Shown: positions 45,967 to 55,683, counted from the first letter of the stretch. The stretch: 60,278 nucleotides of DNA from Pseudomonadota bacterium (GCA_021845505.1 JAJZVU010000022.1:1-60278), one strand, 5' to 3'. The notes: a model not told the origin generated them from the sequence alone. Translations and numbers: made by a program.

Positions 45967-45996
45967 TTGACAGGCGTTCATCGCACTGAATACCAC
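45967..45996 (+). promoter_or_regulatory. Candidate second promoter box (P2) upstream of phaC
   Basis: A second perfect TTGACA at 45967-45972, 32 bases after the first. The best -10 at 18 bases is TACCAC (45991-45996), a poor three-of-six match, so this may be a weaker or activator-dependent start. The following 80 bases are unusually AT-rich. Confidence 0.35.
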
Positions 45997-46092
45997 GGCT
46001 TGATACCTGTTTGATATTTTCCCCTGGATGTGGATCTAAGGTCCTGATATTTCTAGGGCCACCGATTTTGTTGACGTTTTTCTTACAGTTTT

Positions 46093-46125
46093 GTCCGACC
46101 GCCCGGCGCGTGGCCGCGGTCGGAC
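46093..46125 (+). other. Leader hairpin immediately before phaC
   Basis: GTCCGACCG (46093-46101) and CGGTCGGAC (46117-46125) form a perfect 9-bp stem with a 15-base GC-rich loop, ending 13 bases before the phaC ATG. It follows a T-rich run rather than preceding one, so it is not a forward terminator. It could hinder or time ribosome access to phaC. Confidence 0.6.
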
Positions 46126-46138
46126 GGGATGCCCCGCG

Positions 46139-47917
46139 ATGGCTGCCAACGCTACTTCCCGGCCCGGTGACAAGACCTCACCGGGCGTCGAATTCGCCCA
46201 GCGCCTGCAACAGGTCCTGGCCTCGAGCCTCGCGCCGGGCGCGGCCGTCTGCATCGATCCGTCGCGACTGGCGCGCATCCAGCAGCAATACGCCCGCGAA
46301 TACGCCGAACTGTGGGCGGGCCTGCTCGACGGCAGCGCGCAGCCGCGGGTCGACGACCGGCGCTTCGCCGGCGAGGCGTGGCGCAGCAATCGCTTTTCCA
46401 CCTACACCGCGGCGTTGTACCTGCTCAACGCCCGGGCGATGATGGAGCTGGCCGAGTCGGTGCAGGCCGACGACAAGAGCCGGCAGCGAATCCGCTTCGC
46501 GATCCAGCAATGGGTCGACGCGGCGGCGCCGAGCAACATCTGGGCGCTCAACCCCGACGCGATCGGCGAGGCGCTGCGCAGCGGCGGCGAGAGCCTGCGG
46601 CGCGGCATCGACAACCTGCTGCGCGACATGCAGCGCGGCAAGCTGACGCAGACCGACGAAAGCCAGTTCGAGATCGGGCGCAATGTCGCGACCACCGAGG
46701 GCGCGGTGGTGTTCGAGAACCCCTGGTTCCAGTTGCTCGACTACCGGCCGTTGCAGCCCAGGGTGCACGAGCGCCCGCTGCTGGTCGTTCCGCCGTGCAT
46801 CAACAAGTTCTACATCCTCGACCTGCAGCCGGCCAACTCGCTGGTGCGCTACGCCCTCGAGCAGGGGCATCGCGTCCTGGTCATGTCGTGGCGCAACCCC
46901 GACGCCGAGTGCGGCCACTGGACCTGGGACGACTACATCGAGCACGGCGTGCTCGAGGCGGTGCGGGTCGCCGGGGAAATCGCCGCGGCGGCGCGGCCAG
47001 CGCAGCCGGCGTCGCGCCGCCGCGCGGCGGCCGCCAGGCAGCGCGCCGACACGGCAGCCGAGGAGGGCGGGATCAACGCTCTGGGTTTTTGCATCGGCGG
47101 CACGCTGCTCGGCACCGCGCTGGCGGTGCTGCGGGAGCGCGGCAGGCGTCCGGTGCACAGCGCGACCTTCCTGACCACGCTGCTGGATTTTTCCGACACC
47201 GGGGTGCTCGACGTGTTCGTCGACGAGGCGCAGGTGGCGATGCGGGAGGCCACCATCGGCCATGGCGGCCTGCTGGCCGGCAGCGAGCTCGCCGCGGCCT
47301 TCTCCAGCCTGCGCCCGAACGACCTGACCTGGAACTACGTGGTCGGCAACTACCTCAAGGGGCAGACTCCGCCGCCTTTCGACCTGTTGTACTGGAATTC
47401 CGACAGCACCAACCTGCCCGGCCCGTTCCTCGCGTGGTACCTGCGCAATGCCTACCTGGAGAACAAGCTGTCGCGCCCCGGCGCGCTGACGGTGTGCGGC
47501 GTGCCGCTGGACCTGGGCGGCATCGACCTGCCGGCCTATGTCTACGGCTCGCGCGAGGACCATATCGTGCCCTGGACCACCGCCTACGCCTCCGCGCGAC
47601 TCCTCGGCGGTCCCACCCGTTTCGTGCTCGGCGCCTCCGGGCACATCGCCGGGGTGATCAATCCTCCGTCCAGCGGCAAGCGCAGCCATTGGCGGCTTTC
47701 GCACGGCGGGCGCGCAGCGGCCGCTTCGCGGCTGCCCGACAGCGCGCAGGCCTGGTTGCAGCGAGCCGACGAACATGCGGGCAGCTGGTGGCCCGACTGG
47801 TCGGCCTGGCTGGCCGAACACGCAGGGGCCCTGCAGCCGGCGCCGAGCGCATACGGCGGCGCGGGCTACCAGGCCATCGAGCCGGCACCGGGGCGCTACG
47901 TGCGCGTGCGCGCCTGA
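46139..47917 (+). CDS. phaC: Class I poly(3-hydroxyalkanoate) synthase
   Basis: A 592-residue enzyme that polymerises (R)-3-hydroxybutyryl-CoA at the surface of PHB granules. The lipase-like box GFCIGGT carries nucleophile Cys318; the catalytic triad is completed by Asp474 ([10 protein letters not shown]) and His502 (GASGHIAGV). Length and sequence match Cupriavidus-type class I synthases. A 24-residue Ala/Arg-rich stretch (about 286-309) just before the nucleophile strand is not in the Cupriavidus protein as I recall it, while the N-terminus is shorter. ATG 46139 is preferred; an in-frame TTG at 46091 lies upstream. First gene of phaC-phaA-phaB. Confidence 0.95.
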   Translation: MAANATSRPGDKTSPGVEFAQRLQQVLASSLAPGAAVCIDPSRLARIQQQYAREYAELWAGLLDGSAQPRVDDRRFAGEAWRSNRFSTYTAALYLLNARAMMELAESVQADDKSRQRIRFAIQQWVDAAAPSNIWALNPDAIGEALRSGGESLRRGIDNLLRDMQRGKLTQTDESQFEIGRNVATTEGAVVFENPWFQLLDYRPLQPRVHERPLLVVPPCINKFYILDLQPANSLVRYALEQGHRVLVMSWRNPDAECGHWTWDDYIEHGVLEAVRVAGEIAAAARPAQPASRRRAAAARQRADTAAEEGGINALGFCIGGTLLGTALAVLRERGRRPVHSATFLTTLLDFSDTGVLDVFVDEAQVAMREATIGHGGLLAGSELAAAFSSLRPNDLTWNYVVGNYLKGQTPPPFDLLYWNSDSTNLPGPFLAWYLRNAYLENKLSRPGALTVCGVPLDLGGIDLPAYVYGSREDHIVPWTTAYASARLLGGPTRFVLGASGHIAGVINPPSSGKRSHWRLSHGGRAAAASRLPDSAQAWLQRADEHAGSWWPDWSAWLAEHAGALQPAPSAYGGAGYQAIEPAPGRYVRVRA

Positions 47918-47985
47918 ATGGCGCGCTCCCCGCGACCTCGCCGACTTCCCCTTTTCGCAACCCCAACCATTTCGAGGCTTTCGAC

Positions 47986-49167
47986 ATGAGTGCAGACATT
48001 GTGATCGTTTCCGCGGTTCGCACCGCGGTCGGCAAGTTCGGAGGTTCGCTGGCGAACATCGCCGCGGCCGACCTCGGGGCGCTGGTCGTGCGCGAGGCGG
48101 TCGCGCGCGCCGGCATCGAGCCCGGGCAGGTGTCCGAGGTCATCCTCGGGCAGGTGCTGCAGGCCGGCTGCGGCCAGAACCCTGCGCGCCAGGCCACGCT
48201 CAAGGCCGGCCTGCCCGACAGCGTTCCGGCGATGACCATCAACAAGGTCTGCGGCTCGGGGCTGAAGGCGGTGATGCTGGCGGCGCAGGCGGTGCGCGAC
48301 GGCGATGCCGACATCGTCGTCGCCGGCGGCCAGGAGAACATGAGCGCCGCGCCCCACGTGCTGCCCGGCTCGCGCGACGGCATGCGCATGGGCGACTGGA
48401 AGATGGTCGACACCATGGTCCACGACGGACTGTGGGACGTGTTCAACCAGTACCACATGGGGATCACCGCCGAGAACGTCGCGCGCAAGCACGGCATCAC
48501 GCGGGAGATGCAGGACGCCTTCGCGGCAGCCAGCCAGAACAAGGCCGAGGCGGCGCAAAAGGCCGGTCGCTTCGCCGAGGAGATCGTCCCGGTGATGCTG
48601 CCGCAGCGCAAGGGCGACCCGCTGGCTTTCGCCACCGACGAGTTCGTGCGCCATGGGGTCAGCGCCGAAGCGCTGGGCGCGCTGCGCCCGGCCTTCGACA
48701 AGGCCGGCAGCGTGACCGCGGGCAATGCCTCGGGGATCAACGACGGCGCGGCAGCGGTGGTGGTGATGAGCGCCGAGCGCGCCGCCGCGCTGGGGCTGCG
48801 GCCGCTGGCCAGCATCCGCGCCTATGCCAACGCGGGGCTCGATCCCGCGTACATGGGAATGGGCCCGGTGCCCGCGTCGACCCGCTGCCTGTCGCGCGCC
48901 GGCTGGAAGCCCCAGGACCTGGAACTGATGGAAATCAACGAAGCCTTCGCCGCCCAGGCGCTGGCGGTCAACCAGCAGATGGGCTGGGACACCTCGAAGG
49001 TCAACGTCAACGGCGGGGCGATCGCCATCGGCCACCCGATCGGGGCCAGCGGTTGCCGCATCCTGGTCACCCTGCTGCACGAAATGCAAAAGCGCGGCTC
49101 GAGCAAGGGCCTGGCCTCGCTGTGCATCGGCGGCGGCATGGGCGTCGCGATGGCGCTGGAGCGTTGA
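47986..49167 (+). CDS. phaA: Acetyl-CoA acetyltransferase (beta-ketothiolase)
   Basis: A 393-residue thiolase condensing two acetyl-CoA to acetoacetyl-CoA, the first PHB step. The acyl-accepting Cys is in [10 protein letters not shown] near residue 89; the C-terminal His and Cys are in [20 protein letters not shown] is also present. Length and position between phaC and phaB support the biosynthetic enzyme PhaA over other thiolases. It follows phaC by 68 bases. Confidence 0.95.
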   Translation: MSADIVIVSAVRTAVGKFGGSLANIAAADLGALVVREAVARAGIEPGQVSEVILGQVLQAGCGQNPARQATLKAGLPDSVPAMTINKVCGSGLKAVMLAAQAVRDGDADIVVAGGQENMSAAPHVLPGSRDGMRMGDWKMVDTMVHDGLWDVFNQYHMGITAENVARKHGITREMQDAFAAASQNKAEAAQKAGRFAEEIVPVMLPQRKGDPLAFATDEFVRHGVSAEALGALRPAFDKAGSVTAGNASGINDGAAAVVVMSAERAAALGLRPLASIRAYANAGLDPAYMGMGPVPASTRCLSRAGWKPQDLELMEINEAFAAQALAVNQQMGWDTSKVNVNGGAIAIGHPIGASGCRILVTLLHEMQKRGSSKGLASLCIGGGMGVAMALER

Positions 49168-49225
49168 GCGGCCCGCAGCGTCCCCAGCGATCGAGGCCAA
49201 CGGATTTTCATCGGAGGAACCAGTC

Positions 49226-49966
49226 ATGGATAAAAGAGTTGCTTATGTCACCGGAGGCATGGGGGGGATCGGGACCGCGATCTGCCGCAGGCTGTGCGAG
49301 GCGGGCCACAAGGTGATCGCCGGCTGCGGGCCGAATTCCCCGCGCAAGGACGGCTGGGTGCGCGACATGCGCGCCCAGGGTTACGAGGTGTATGCCTCGG
49401 AGGGCAACGTGGCCGACTGGGAGTCGACCTGCGCCGCGTTCCAGCAGGTGTTCGCCGAGCATGGCCAGGTCGACATCCTGGTCAACAACGCCGGCATCAC
49501 CCGCGACGCGGTGTTCCGCAAGATGGGCTACGAGGACTGGGACCGGGTCATGAAGACCAACCTGTACTCCATGTTCAATGTCACCAAGCAGGTGATCGAC
49601 GGCATGGTCGACCGCGGCTGGGGGCGCATTGTCAACATTTCCTCGGTCAACGGCGAGAAGGGCCAGTTCGGTCAGACCAACTACTCGGCGGCCAAGGCCG
49701 GCATGCACGGTTTCACGATGGCCCTGGCGCAGGAAGTGGCCTCCAAGGGCGTGACGGTCAACACCGTCGCGCCCGGCTACATCCTCACCGACATGGTCAA
49801 GGCGATCCGCCAGGACGTGATGGACAAGATCGTCGCGTCGATCCCGGTCAAGCGCCTCGGCCGCCCGGAAGAGGTCGCGTCGCTGGTGACCTGGCTGGCC
49901 AGCGAGGACGGAGCCTTCACCACCGGCGCCGAACTGTCGATCAACGGCGGCCTGCACATGAGTTGA
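49226..49966 (+). CDS. phaB: Acetoacetyl-CoA reductase
   Basis: A 246-residue short-chain dehydrogenase that reduces acetoacetyl-CoA to (R)-3-hydroxybutyryl-CoA with NADPH. The cofactor loop is TGGMGGIG (residues 9-16), NNAGITRD follows, and the catalytic pair Tyr153/Lys157 is in NYSAAKAG. Residue pattern and length match PhaB of Cupriavidus. GGAGG precedes ATG 49226. Supplies the monomer for phaC. Confidence 0.95.
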   Translation: MDKRVAYVTGGMGGIGTAICRRLCEAGHKVIAGCGPNSPRKDGWVRDMRAQGYEVYASEGNVADWESTCAAFQQVFAEHGQVDILVNNAGITRDAVFRKMGYEDWDRVMKTNLYSMFNVTKQVIDGMVDRGWGRIVNISSVNGEKGQFGQTNYSAAKAGMHGFTMALAQEVASKGVTVNTVAPGYILTDMVKAIRQDVMDKIVASIPVKRLGRPEEVASLVTWLASEDGAFTTGAELSINGGLHMS

Positions 49967-50101
49967 TGCGCGGCGGGCGGGGCCGGGGCCGGGCCGTGCC
50001 CGGCCCGCGCGCATCGTCGCGATGGGTGTCGCCCCGGTACCGCCAGCCGGAGGTTTTGTGGTTCAATCGGTCGAAGCCGCGTACTCTTGGCCATGCCGCC
50101 C

Positions 50102-50644
50102 ATGTCGACCTCCGAAACGCCTGTCCGCGTCATCAAGAAGTACCCCAACCGTCGCCTGTACGACACCGAGACCAGCGCGTACATCACGCTGGCCGACGTC
50201 AAGTCGCTGGTCATGCAGGGGCAGTCCTTCGTCGTGCAGGATGCGAAGAGCGGGGCCGACCTGACACGCAGCATCCTGCTGTTGATCATCCTGGAGGAAG
50301 AGGCCGGCGGCGTGCCGATGCTCAGCACCGCGATGCTCGAGCAGTTGATCCGCTTCTACGGCCACGCGATGCAGGGCATGATGGGCTCGTACCTGGAAAA
50401 GACCGTGCAGGCCTTCATTGACATCCAGAGCAAGCTCGCCGAGCAGTCTCGCGGCCTGTACGACGGGGCCAGCTTCAGCCCCGAGATGTGGTCGCAGTTC
50501 CTCAGCGGCCAGGCGCCGATGCTGCAGGGCATGATGGGCAACTACCTGGAGCAGAGCAAGAAGCTGTACATGCAGATGCAGGATCAGATGCAGCAGCAGG
50601 CCAGGCAGATGATGGGGGCGTTCCAGCCGCCGGCGAAGAAGTAG
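50102..50644 (+). CDS. phaR: Polyhydroxyalkanoate synthesis repressor PhaR
   Basis: About 180 residues. The N-terminal DNA-binding part has the PhaR hallmark [20 protein letters not shown]; the C-terminal half is Met/Gln-rich ([15 protein letters not shown]), thought in the family to contact PHB. PhaR represses phasin and other pha genes until nascent PHB titrates it away. Start uncertain: ATG 50102 gives [16 protein letters not shown] 50093 would add three residues. It is 135 bases after phaB and may have its own promoter. Confidence 0.92.
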   Translation: MSTSETPVRVIKKYPNRRLYDTETSAYITLADVKSLVMQGQSFVVQDAKSGADLTRSILLLIILEEEAGGVPMLSTAMLEQLIRFYGHAMQGMMGSYLEKTVQAFIDIQSKLAEQSRGLYDGASFSPEMWSQFLSGQAPMLQGMMGNYLEQSKKLYMQMQDQMQQQARQMMGAFQPPAKK

Positions 50645-50694
50645 CGGCCCGGCTCGCGCCGACCGGCGTCGCCCGAAGCGGCGACAATAGCGGG

Positions 50695-52131
50695 ATGAAC
50701 CCCCATCCTGCGGACGCGCAGTCCCCCCGCCAGCCCTCCCAGTCCGCGCAGGCCGCGCAGGCCGATCCCGCCGCGGCGCCGCGGATCGGCTTCGTCTCGT
50801 TGGGCTGCCCCAAGGCCCTGGTCGATTCCGAACGCATCCTGTCGCGCCTGCGCGCCGAGGGCTACCAGACCAGTTCGAGCTACGCCGGCGCCGACCTGGT
50901 GATTGTCAACACCTGCGGATTCATCGACGACGCGGTGCGCGAGAGCCTGGACGCCATCGGCGAGGCGCTGCACCAGAACGGCCGGGTGCTGGTGACCGGT
51001 TGCCTGGGGGCGCGCAGCGACCCGCAGGGCGACAACCTGGTGCGCAAGGTGCATCCCAAGGTGCTGGCGGTGACCGGTCCGCAGGCGACCGAGGAGGTGC
51101 TGGGCCACGTGCACGCCAGCCTGCCCAAGCCCCACGACCCCTTCGTCGATCTGCTGCCTCCCGGCGGGCTGAAGCTGACGCCGCGCCACTACGCCTACCT
51201 GAAGATTTCCGAGGGCTGCAACCAGAGCTGCAGTTTCTGCATCATTCCCGGCATGCGCGGCAAGCTGGTGTCGCGGCCGATCGGCGAGGTGCTCGACGAG
51301 GCGCAGGCGCTGCTGCGCGCGGGGGTGCGCGAGTTGCTGGTGGTCAGCCAGGACACCGCGGCCTACGGCTCCGATCTGAAGTACCGCACGGGTTTCTGGC
51401 AGGGGCGGCCGCTGCGCACCCGCTTCGCCGAACTGGTGCGGGCGCTGGCCGCACTGGCCGACGAGCACGATGCCTGGGTGCGGCTGCACTACATCTACCC
51501 CTACCCGCATGTCGACGAGGTGCTGCCGCTGATGGCCCAGGGACGCATCCTGCCCTACCTCGACGTGCCGTTGCAGCATGCGCATGCCCAGGTGCTGCGG
51601 CGCATGCGCCGCCCGGCAGGGGGGGAGCGCGCGCTCGAGCGCATCGCCGCGTGGCGCCAGGCCTGCCCGCAGATCGCGATCCGCTCGACCTTCATCGCCG
51701 GCTTTCCGGGCGAGACCGACGAAGAGTTCGAGACCCTGCTGGACTTCGTCCGCCGCGCCGAAATCGACCGCGTCGGCTGTTTCGCGTACTCGCCGGTGCA
51801 GGGGGCGGCGGCCAACGAACTGCCCGGGGCCTTGCCCGACGCGTTGCGCGAGGCCCGCCGCGAGCGCTTCATGCAGGTCGCCGAGCAGGTGTCGGTGCAG
51901 CGGCTGCGGCGGCGCGTCGGCCAGGAACTGCAGGTGCTGGTCGACAGCGCGTCGCGCAGCGGCGCGGTCGCGCGCAGCTACGCCGAGGCGCCCGAGATCG
52001 ACGGCAAGGTGCTGGTCGCGGCGCCCGAGCGCGCGTCGGCGCGCATGCGGCTGGCGCAGTCCGGCGGACAGTTCCTGCGGGTGCGGGTGGTCGGCACCCA
52101 GGGCCACGACCTGCTGGCGCAGATGCTGTGA
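50695..52131 (+). CDS. rimO: Ribosomal protein uS12 methylthiotransferase RimO
   Basis: A 478-residue radical-SAM enzyme that methylthiolates the conserved Asp of ribosomal protein S12. N-terminal MTTase domain with cluster cysteines in [16 protein letters not shown] and TGCLG; radical-SAM motif CNQSCSFC with Cys175, 179 and 182; a C-terminal TRAM domain. A roughly 30-residue Gln/Ala-rich extension precedes the first conserved strand. ATG 50695 sits 50 bases after phaR. The SLGCPK context and CNQSCSFC spacing favour RimO over MiaB. Confidence 0.95.
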   Translation: MNPHPADAQSPRQPSQSAQAAQADPAAAPRIGFVSLGCPKALVDSERILSRLRAEGYQTSSSYAGADLVIVNTCGFIDDAVRESLDAIGEALHQNGRVLVTGCLGARSDPQGDNLVRKVHPKVLAVTGPQATEEVLGHVHASLPKPHDPFVDLLPPGGLKLTPRHYAYLKISEGCNQSCSFCIIPGMRGKLVSRPIGEVLDEAQALLRAGVRELLVVSQDTAAYGSDLKYRTGFWQGRPLRTRFAELVRALAALADEHDAWVRLHYIYPYPHVDEVLPLMAQGRILPYLDVPLQHAHAQVLRRMRRPAGGERALERIAAWRQACPQIAIRSTFIAGFPGETDEEFETLLDFVRRAEIDRVGCFAYSPVQGAAANELPGALPDALREARRERFMQVAEQVSVQRLRRRVGQELQVLVDSASRSGAVARSYAEAPEIDGKVLVAAPERASARMRLAQSGGQFLRVRVVGTQGHDLLAQML

Positions 52132-52156
52132 GCGCGCGGCCGCGGCCGCCGGCGCG

Positions 52157-52993
52157 CTACAGGTGCAGCCCGAAGGCCGACAGGTTGCGCCACAGCATGT
52201 ACAGCGCCACCGCGGCCACCAGCAGCGCGAAGATCAGGTTCAGCGTTCCCTTGCCCTGCTTGCCCAGGTGGGTCGCCATGCGGGTGCCCAGCCAGCCGCC
52301 GAGCACCCCGCCGCCGATGTACAGCAGCGCCACCGTGAAGTCCAGCAGCCCCGAGCGGGCATAGTTGATCGCAGTGGTCAGGCCGAAGGTTCCGACCGAC
52401 ACCAGCGAGGACCCGATCGCGACGATCATCGGCATGCCGGTGGAGAACACCAGGCCGGGGACGATCAGGAAGCCGCCGCCGATGCCGAAGAAGCCCGCCA
52501 GCAGCCCCACCAGCACCGCGGCGGCGATCAGCCGGGGCAGCGACTCGGCGTGGGGTTGCGCGCCCGACTGCGTCGCGCCGGCGCCGTCGCGCCGCCGCAG
52601 CATCAGCCCGGCGATCACCAGCATCAGCAGCGCGAACAGGAACAGCAGCTTCTTGCCGTCGACCGCCTTGCCCAGGCTGGAGCCGACGTAGGCCGACACC
52701 GCTCCGACCACGGCGAACCACAGCGCCTGCTTCCAGCGCACGTTGCCGGCACGGGCGTGGGGGATCAGGTTCAGGTAGGCGTTCATCGAAACCGCCAGCG
52801 CGGTGGTGCCGATGACCACGTGCGGGTTGGGGTAGCCGACCAGGTACAGCAGCAGCGGCACCGCGAGGATCGAGCCGCCGCCGCCGATCAGCCCCAGCGA
52901 AAAGCCCACCGCCAGGCCCGAGACCACGGCGAGGACATGCTGGGTCGTGCTCAGCGCCGCCGGCGCATGGCTTGCAAGGGTATCGATTGGCAT
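52157..52993 (-). CDS. TauE/SafE family sulfite/organosulfonate exporter-like permease
   Basis: A 278-residue inner-membrane protein with about eight hydrophobic segments and the paired glycine-rich motifs of the family (LGLIGGGGSILAVPLLL and GFFGIGGGFLIVPGLV). Members are linked to export or uptake of sulfite, sulfonates or small acids, but specificity is not predictable. ATG 52993 (GGGG four bases upstream) is preferred over a start 15 codons earlier. In a thiosulfate oxidiser a sulfite-related role is attractive, but it lies 20 kb from the sox genes. Divergent from the acetate transporter gene. Confidence 0.85.
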   Translation of the reverse strand: MPIDTLASHAPAALSTTQHVLAVVSGLAVGFSLGLIGGGGSILAVPLLLYLVGYPNPHVVIGTTALAVSMNAYLNLIPHARAGNVRWKQALWFAVVGAVSAYVGSSLGKAVDGKKLLFLFALLMLVIAGLMLRRRDGAGATQSGAQPHAESLPRLIAAAVLVGLLAGFFGIGGGFLIVPGLVFSTGMPMIVAIGSSLVSVGTFGLTTAINYARSGLLDFTVALLYIGGGVLGGWLGTRMATHLGKQGKGTLNLIFALLVAAVALYMLWRNLSAFGLHL

Positions 52994-53268
52994 AGTCCCC
53001 GGAGCATACCGTAGCAGCCAGTATGGGGGTGTGAGCATTTGTGCCGCGTTGCCATGCTATTGCAGCGGTTGATCGCGTCAAGTAACAATTGTGTCAGGAT
53101 GTATTGCGTAGGCCTGCCGTAAGCCTCGGCGGCGACAGTGCCGGCGTGAGTGGGCGTGGAGCCCGCCGCAAACGGGGCCCGGGCTTCGCCTGCGTGCAAG
53201 CGCCCGGGCCAGTGGCGTCGAGAACCGTACCGCGCGTGGGCAACGCGCACTCAAGACTGGAGACAACG

Positions 53269-53805
53269 ATGGACAAGAAGATCAACCCCGCCCCTCTCGG
53301 GCTCTCGGGCTTTGCGCTGACCACCTGGCTGCTCAGCATGCACAACGCCGGCATGGCGACCGACGCGATGGTGCCGACGGTGCTGGCGTGCGCGCTGGCG
53401 TTCGGCGGCACCGCGCAGTTCGTCGCCGGCGTCGTGGAAGCCTTCGTCGGCAACAGCTTCGGCTTCGTCGCGTTCTGCGGATACGGGGCGTTCTGGTGGA
53501 GCTTCGCGCTGCTGGTCGAGTTCTTCCCCAAGGGCCTGGCGTATGCCGGCTGGTACCTGCTGCTGTGGGGCGTGTTCACGACCTACATGTGGATCGGGAC
53601 CTGGAAGAAGGGCAAGGTGCTGATGCTGGTGTTCACCGCGCTGACCCCGACCTTCTACCTGCTGGCCTTCGGCGCGCTGCTGGGCATGAGCGCGCTGGGC
53701 ACGCTGGGCGGCTACCTCGGGCTGGTGACCGCCGCGCTGGCCGCCTACCTGGCAGCCGCCGAGGTGATCAACGAAGCCTGGGGCTCGCAGGTGCTGCCGG
53801 TCTGA
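53269..53805 (+). CDS. Acetate/succinate transporter of the GPR1/FUN34/YaaH (SatP) family
   Basis: A 178-residue protein with six predicted transmembrane helices. The family motif NPAPLGLSGFALTTW is at the N-terminus (residues 6-20), and later FGGTAQFVAG is typical. Members such as E. coli SatP move acetate, succinate or related acids. GGAG lies eight bases before ATG 53269. The 275-base gap to the divergent TauE-like gene holds a small palindrome ACAATTGT (53085-53092) but no clear sigma-70 promoter. Fits with a metabolism that takes up small organic acids into acetyl-CoA and PHB. Confidence 0.88.
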   Translation: MDKKINPAPLGLSGFALTTWLLSMHNAGMATDAMVPTVLACALAFGGTAQFVAGVVEAFVGNSFGFVAFCGYGAFWWSFALLVEFFPKGLAYAGWYLLLWGVFTTYMWIGTWKKGKVLMLVFTALTPTFYLLAFGALLGMSALGTLGGYLGLVTAALAAYLAAAEVINEAWGSQVLPV

Positions 53806-53815
53806 CGCCGGCGTT

Positions 53816-53851
53816 GCACGATCCGCACGATTCGCACGATTCGCACGATTC
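53816..53851 (+). repeat. Four tandem copies of a 9-bp unit after the acetate transporter gene
   Basis: The unit GCACGATTC is repeated four times (53816-53824 as GCACGATCC, then three identical copies to 53851), starting 11 bases after the stop codon. It lies between the stop and the terminator at 53895 and is non-coding. It looks like slippage-prone DNA with no assigned role. Confidence 0.75.
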
Positions 53852-53894
53852 GCGAGGGCAGGGCCGAAGTACCGAACATCCTGCCCGCGCAACT

Positions 53895-53924
53895 GCCGCG
53901 GCCGCGAGGCCGCGGCTTTTTTTT
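53895..53924 (+). terminator. Intrinsic terminator after the acetate transporter gene
   Basis: GCCGCGGCC (53895-53903) pairs with GGCCGCGGC (53908-53916) over a four-base loop and is followed by eight T residues (53917-53924). The last T is also the final base of the convergent porin gene's stop codon. Confidence 0.92.
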
Positions 53925-55201
53925 CAGAACTTGTAGCCGATGGCGATTCCCACCGAATCCTCGCTCATGCTCAGGGTCTCGGGCGAGCGGCCGACGACCT
54001 GGCCCTGGCCGTTGAGCTGCGGGGCGTAGCCGTTGACCGAGTTGCGGAAGGCGTGCACGTAGTCGGCCGAAAGGTCGATCTTCGGGGTCAGCGCGTAGCT
54101 CAGTCCCAGGGTCAGGTGGTCCTTCACCACGCCGGGAGCGAGGGTGTTGAAGAACACATCGGTGGCGCTGATCGGGTTGTCGGTGTGGTTCCAGCCGGCG
54201 CGCAGGGTCAGTCGATCGCTGTAGCGCCACGCCGCGCCGAGCTTGAGCACGGTCACGTCGCTCCAGCCGAAGCCCGCGCCTCCCGGGGCGCCCAGCCTGG
54301 GTGCGCTCTGCTGCTGGGCCAGCGCCATCAACGGCAACGAGGAGTTGGCGATCGACGACACCTGGCCGTAGAGGATGCGCTCGACGTCGGCGGCGACGGT
54401 CCACTGCGCGTTGGCCTGCCAGGCCACGCCGATGCCGTAGTTCTCGGGGATGTCGAAGCTGCCGCCGTCGGCGAACAGCCCGTCGTAGGCGCTGAAGCTG
54501 CTCATGTGGATCTTCGGCTGGAAGGTCGCCCCCACCGACCATCCGGGAGCCAGCTGGCCGATCCAGCCGATGCGCACACCCACCCCGTCGGAGGAGTCGT
54601 GCCCGGGCGAACGCAGGCTGGCCGGGTCGATGCTCATCTGCGGCGACGCGAAGTTGCCGAGGCCGTTGGCGCGAAAGCTCTGGTGCACCAGGTCGAGCGC
54701 CAGGCCGATGGTGTTGTCGGGGGTGACCCGCCAGGCCACGCTGGGGCTGATGAACAGTTGCTGCAGGTCGACCCCGACCCCGGGCTGCAGCCCGGTGGAC
54801 GCGGCGATGCTGCTGTAGCCGCTGTTCATGCCGCCGTTGCCGTAGACGCTGATGCCCAGCGAAAGCCCCCGGTCCAGCATGTGGTTGTAGCCGAACTCGG
54901 GGATCAGGAAGTTGCTCTGGTCGTTGCCGCTGTAGGTGGTGGTGCCGATCTGCGCCTGGCGGTCCGGGCGGAACAGCGTGAGGCCGGCGTCGACCCGGTT
55001 GCCCACCAGCGCCATGCCGGCCGGGTTGGCTGCGGCCGCCAGCGCGTCCTGCGGCAGCGCGATGCCCACCCCGCCCATACCCACCGAGCGCACGCTGTAG
55101 CCGGGCTGGAAATACCCGTCGGTGGCGTGCGCCAGTCCGGGCGCCAGCGCCCCACCCAGGAAAGCGGCGGCACAGGTTGCCGCCAGTCGATTGCTACGCA
55201 T
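53924..55201 (-). CDS. FadL/OmpP1/TodX-family outer membrane transport protein
   Basis: A 425-residue beta-barrel protein with a signal peptide (cleavage near GLAHA-TDGYF) and the N-terminal hatch region GMGGVGIALPQDALAAAANPAGMA typical of FadL relatives. These proteins take up long-chain fatty acids or other hydrophobic molecules such as aromatic compounds across the outer membrane. The C-terminus ends with an aromatic residue (IAIGYKF), as barrel proteins do. Substrate cannot be told from sequence. It is convergent with the acetate transporter gene and read alone. Confidence 0.88.
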   Translation of the reverse strand: MRSNRLAATCAAAFLGGALAPGLAHATDGYFQPGYSVRSVGMGGVGIALPQDALAAAANPAGMALVGNRVDAGLTLFRPDRQAQIGTTTYSGNDQSNFLIPEFGYNHMLDRGLSLGISVYGNGGMNSGYSSIAASTGLQPGVGVDLQQLFISPSVAWRVTPDNTIGLALDLVHQSFRANGLGNFASPQMSIDPASLRSPGHDSSDGVGVRIGWIGQLAPGWSVGATFQPKIHMSSFSAYDGLFADGGSFDIPENYGIGVAWQANAQWTVAADVERILYGQVSSIANSSLPLMALAQQQSAPRLGAPGGAGFGWSDVTVLKLGAAWRYSDRLTLRAGWNHTDNPISATDVFFNTLAPGVVKDHLTLGLSYALTPKIDLSADYVHAFRNSVNGYAPQLNGQGQVVGRSPETLSMSEDSVGIAIGYKF

Positions 55202-55366
55202 GGAATCCTCCGCTGAGACATTCAGCCGGGTCGGCGAATACTCGAACCCGGTACCAGTATCAGCGCGGATCGTAGGCAGGCAGGTCGGGGCCGAATATCC
55301 TGTCTATCGTCAATGCAGCCGGGTCGGCTTTGTGCTAGGCACGCCGACTCCGATGACAATCCGGGC

Positions 55367-55642
55367 TCAGGAGGCGCTCGGTGGCACGTAGCCGGCGGGG
55401 CGCTCGGCCCCCTCGCCGAAGAAGTAGCGTTCCATCTGCCGCGCCAGGTACTGGCGCGCGCTGGCATCGGCGAGATTCAGGCGGTTCTCGTTGACCAGCA
55501 TGGTCTGGTGCTTCAGCCAGTCCTGCCAGGCCTGCTTCGACACCTGGTCGAAGATGCGCTTGCCGAGTTCGCCAGGGTATGGTTGGAAGTCCAGTCCATC
55601 GGCTTCACGGCCGAGCTTGACGCAGTTGACGGTTCGGGTCAT
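55367..55642 (-). CDS. yggX: Probable Fe(2+)-trafficking protein YggX
   Basis: A 91-residue cytoplasmic protein starting [19 protein letters not shown], with the conserved Cys7 linked in other bacteria to protection of iron-sulfur clusters from oxidative damage. The length and the [17 protein letters not shown] stretch match the family. ATG 55642 is preferred over a start five codons upstream. It follows argA by 41 bases on the same strand; this argA-yggX pairing occurs in other betaproteobacteria. Confidence 0.93.
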   Translation of the reverse strand: MTRTVNCVKLGREADGLDFQPYPGELGKRIFDQVSKQAWQDWLKHQTMLVNENRLNLADASARQYLARQMERYFFGEGAERPAGYVPPSAS

Positions 55643-55683
55643 CGGAACATCCTGCAAGAGTGGAAGTTGTCTACAACAGCCTG

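Noticed and set aside
53816-53851. Tandem repeats as a possible CRISPR array
   Set aside because: Units are nine bases with no spacers and no cas genes nearby.
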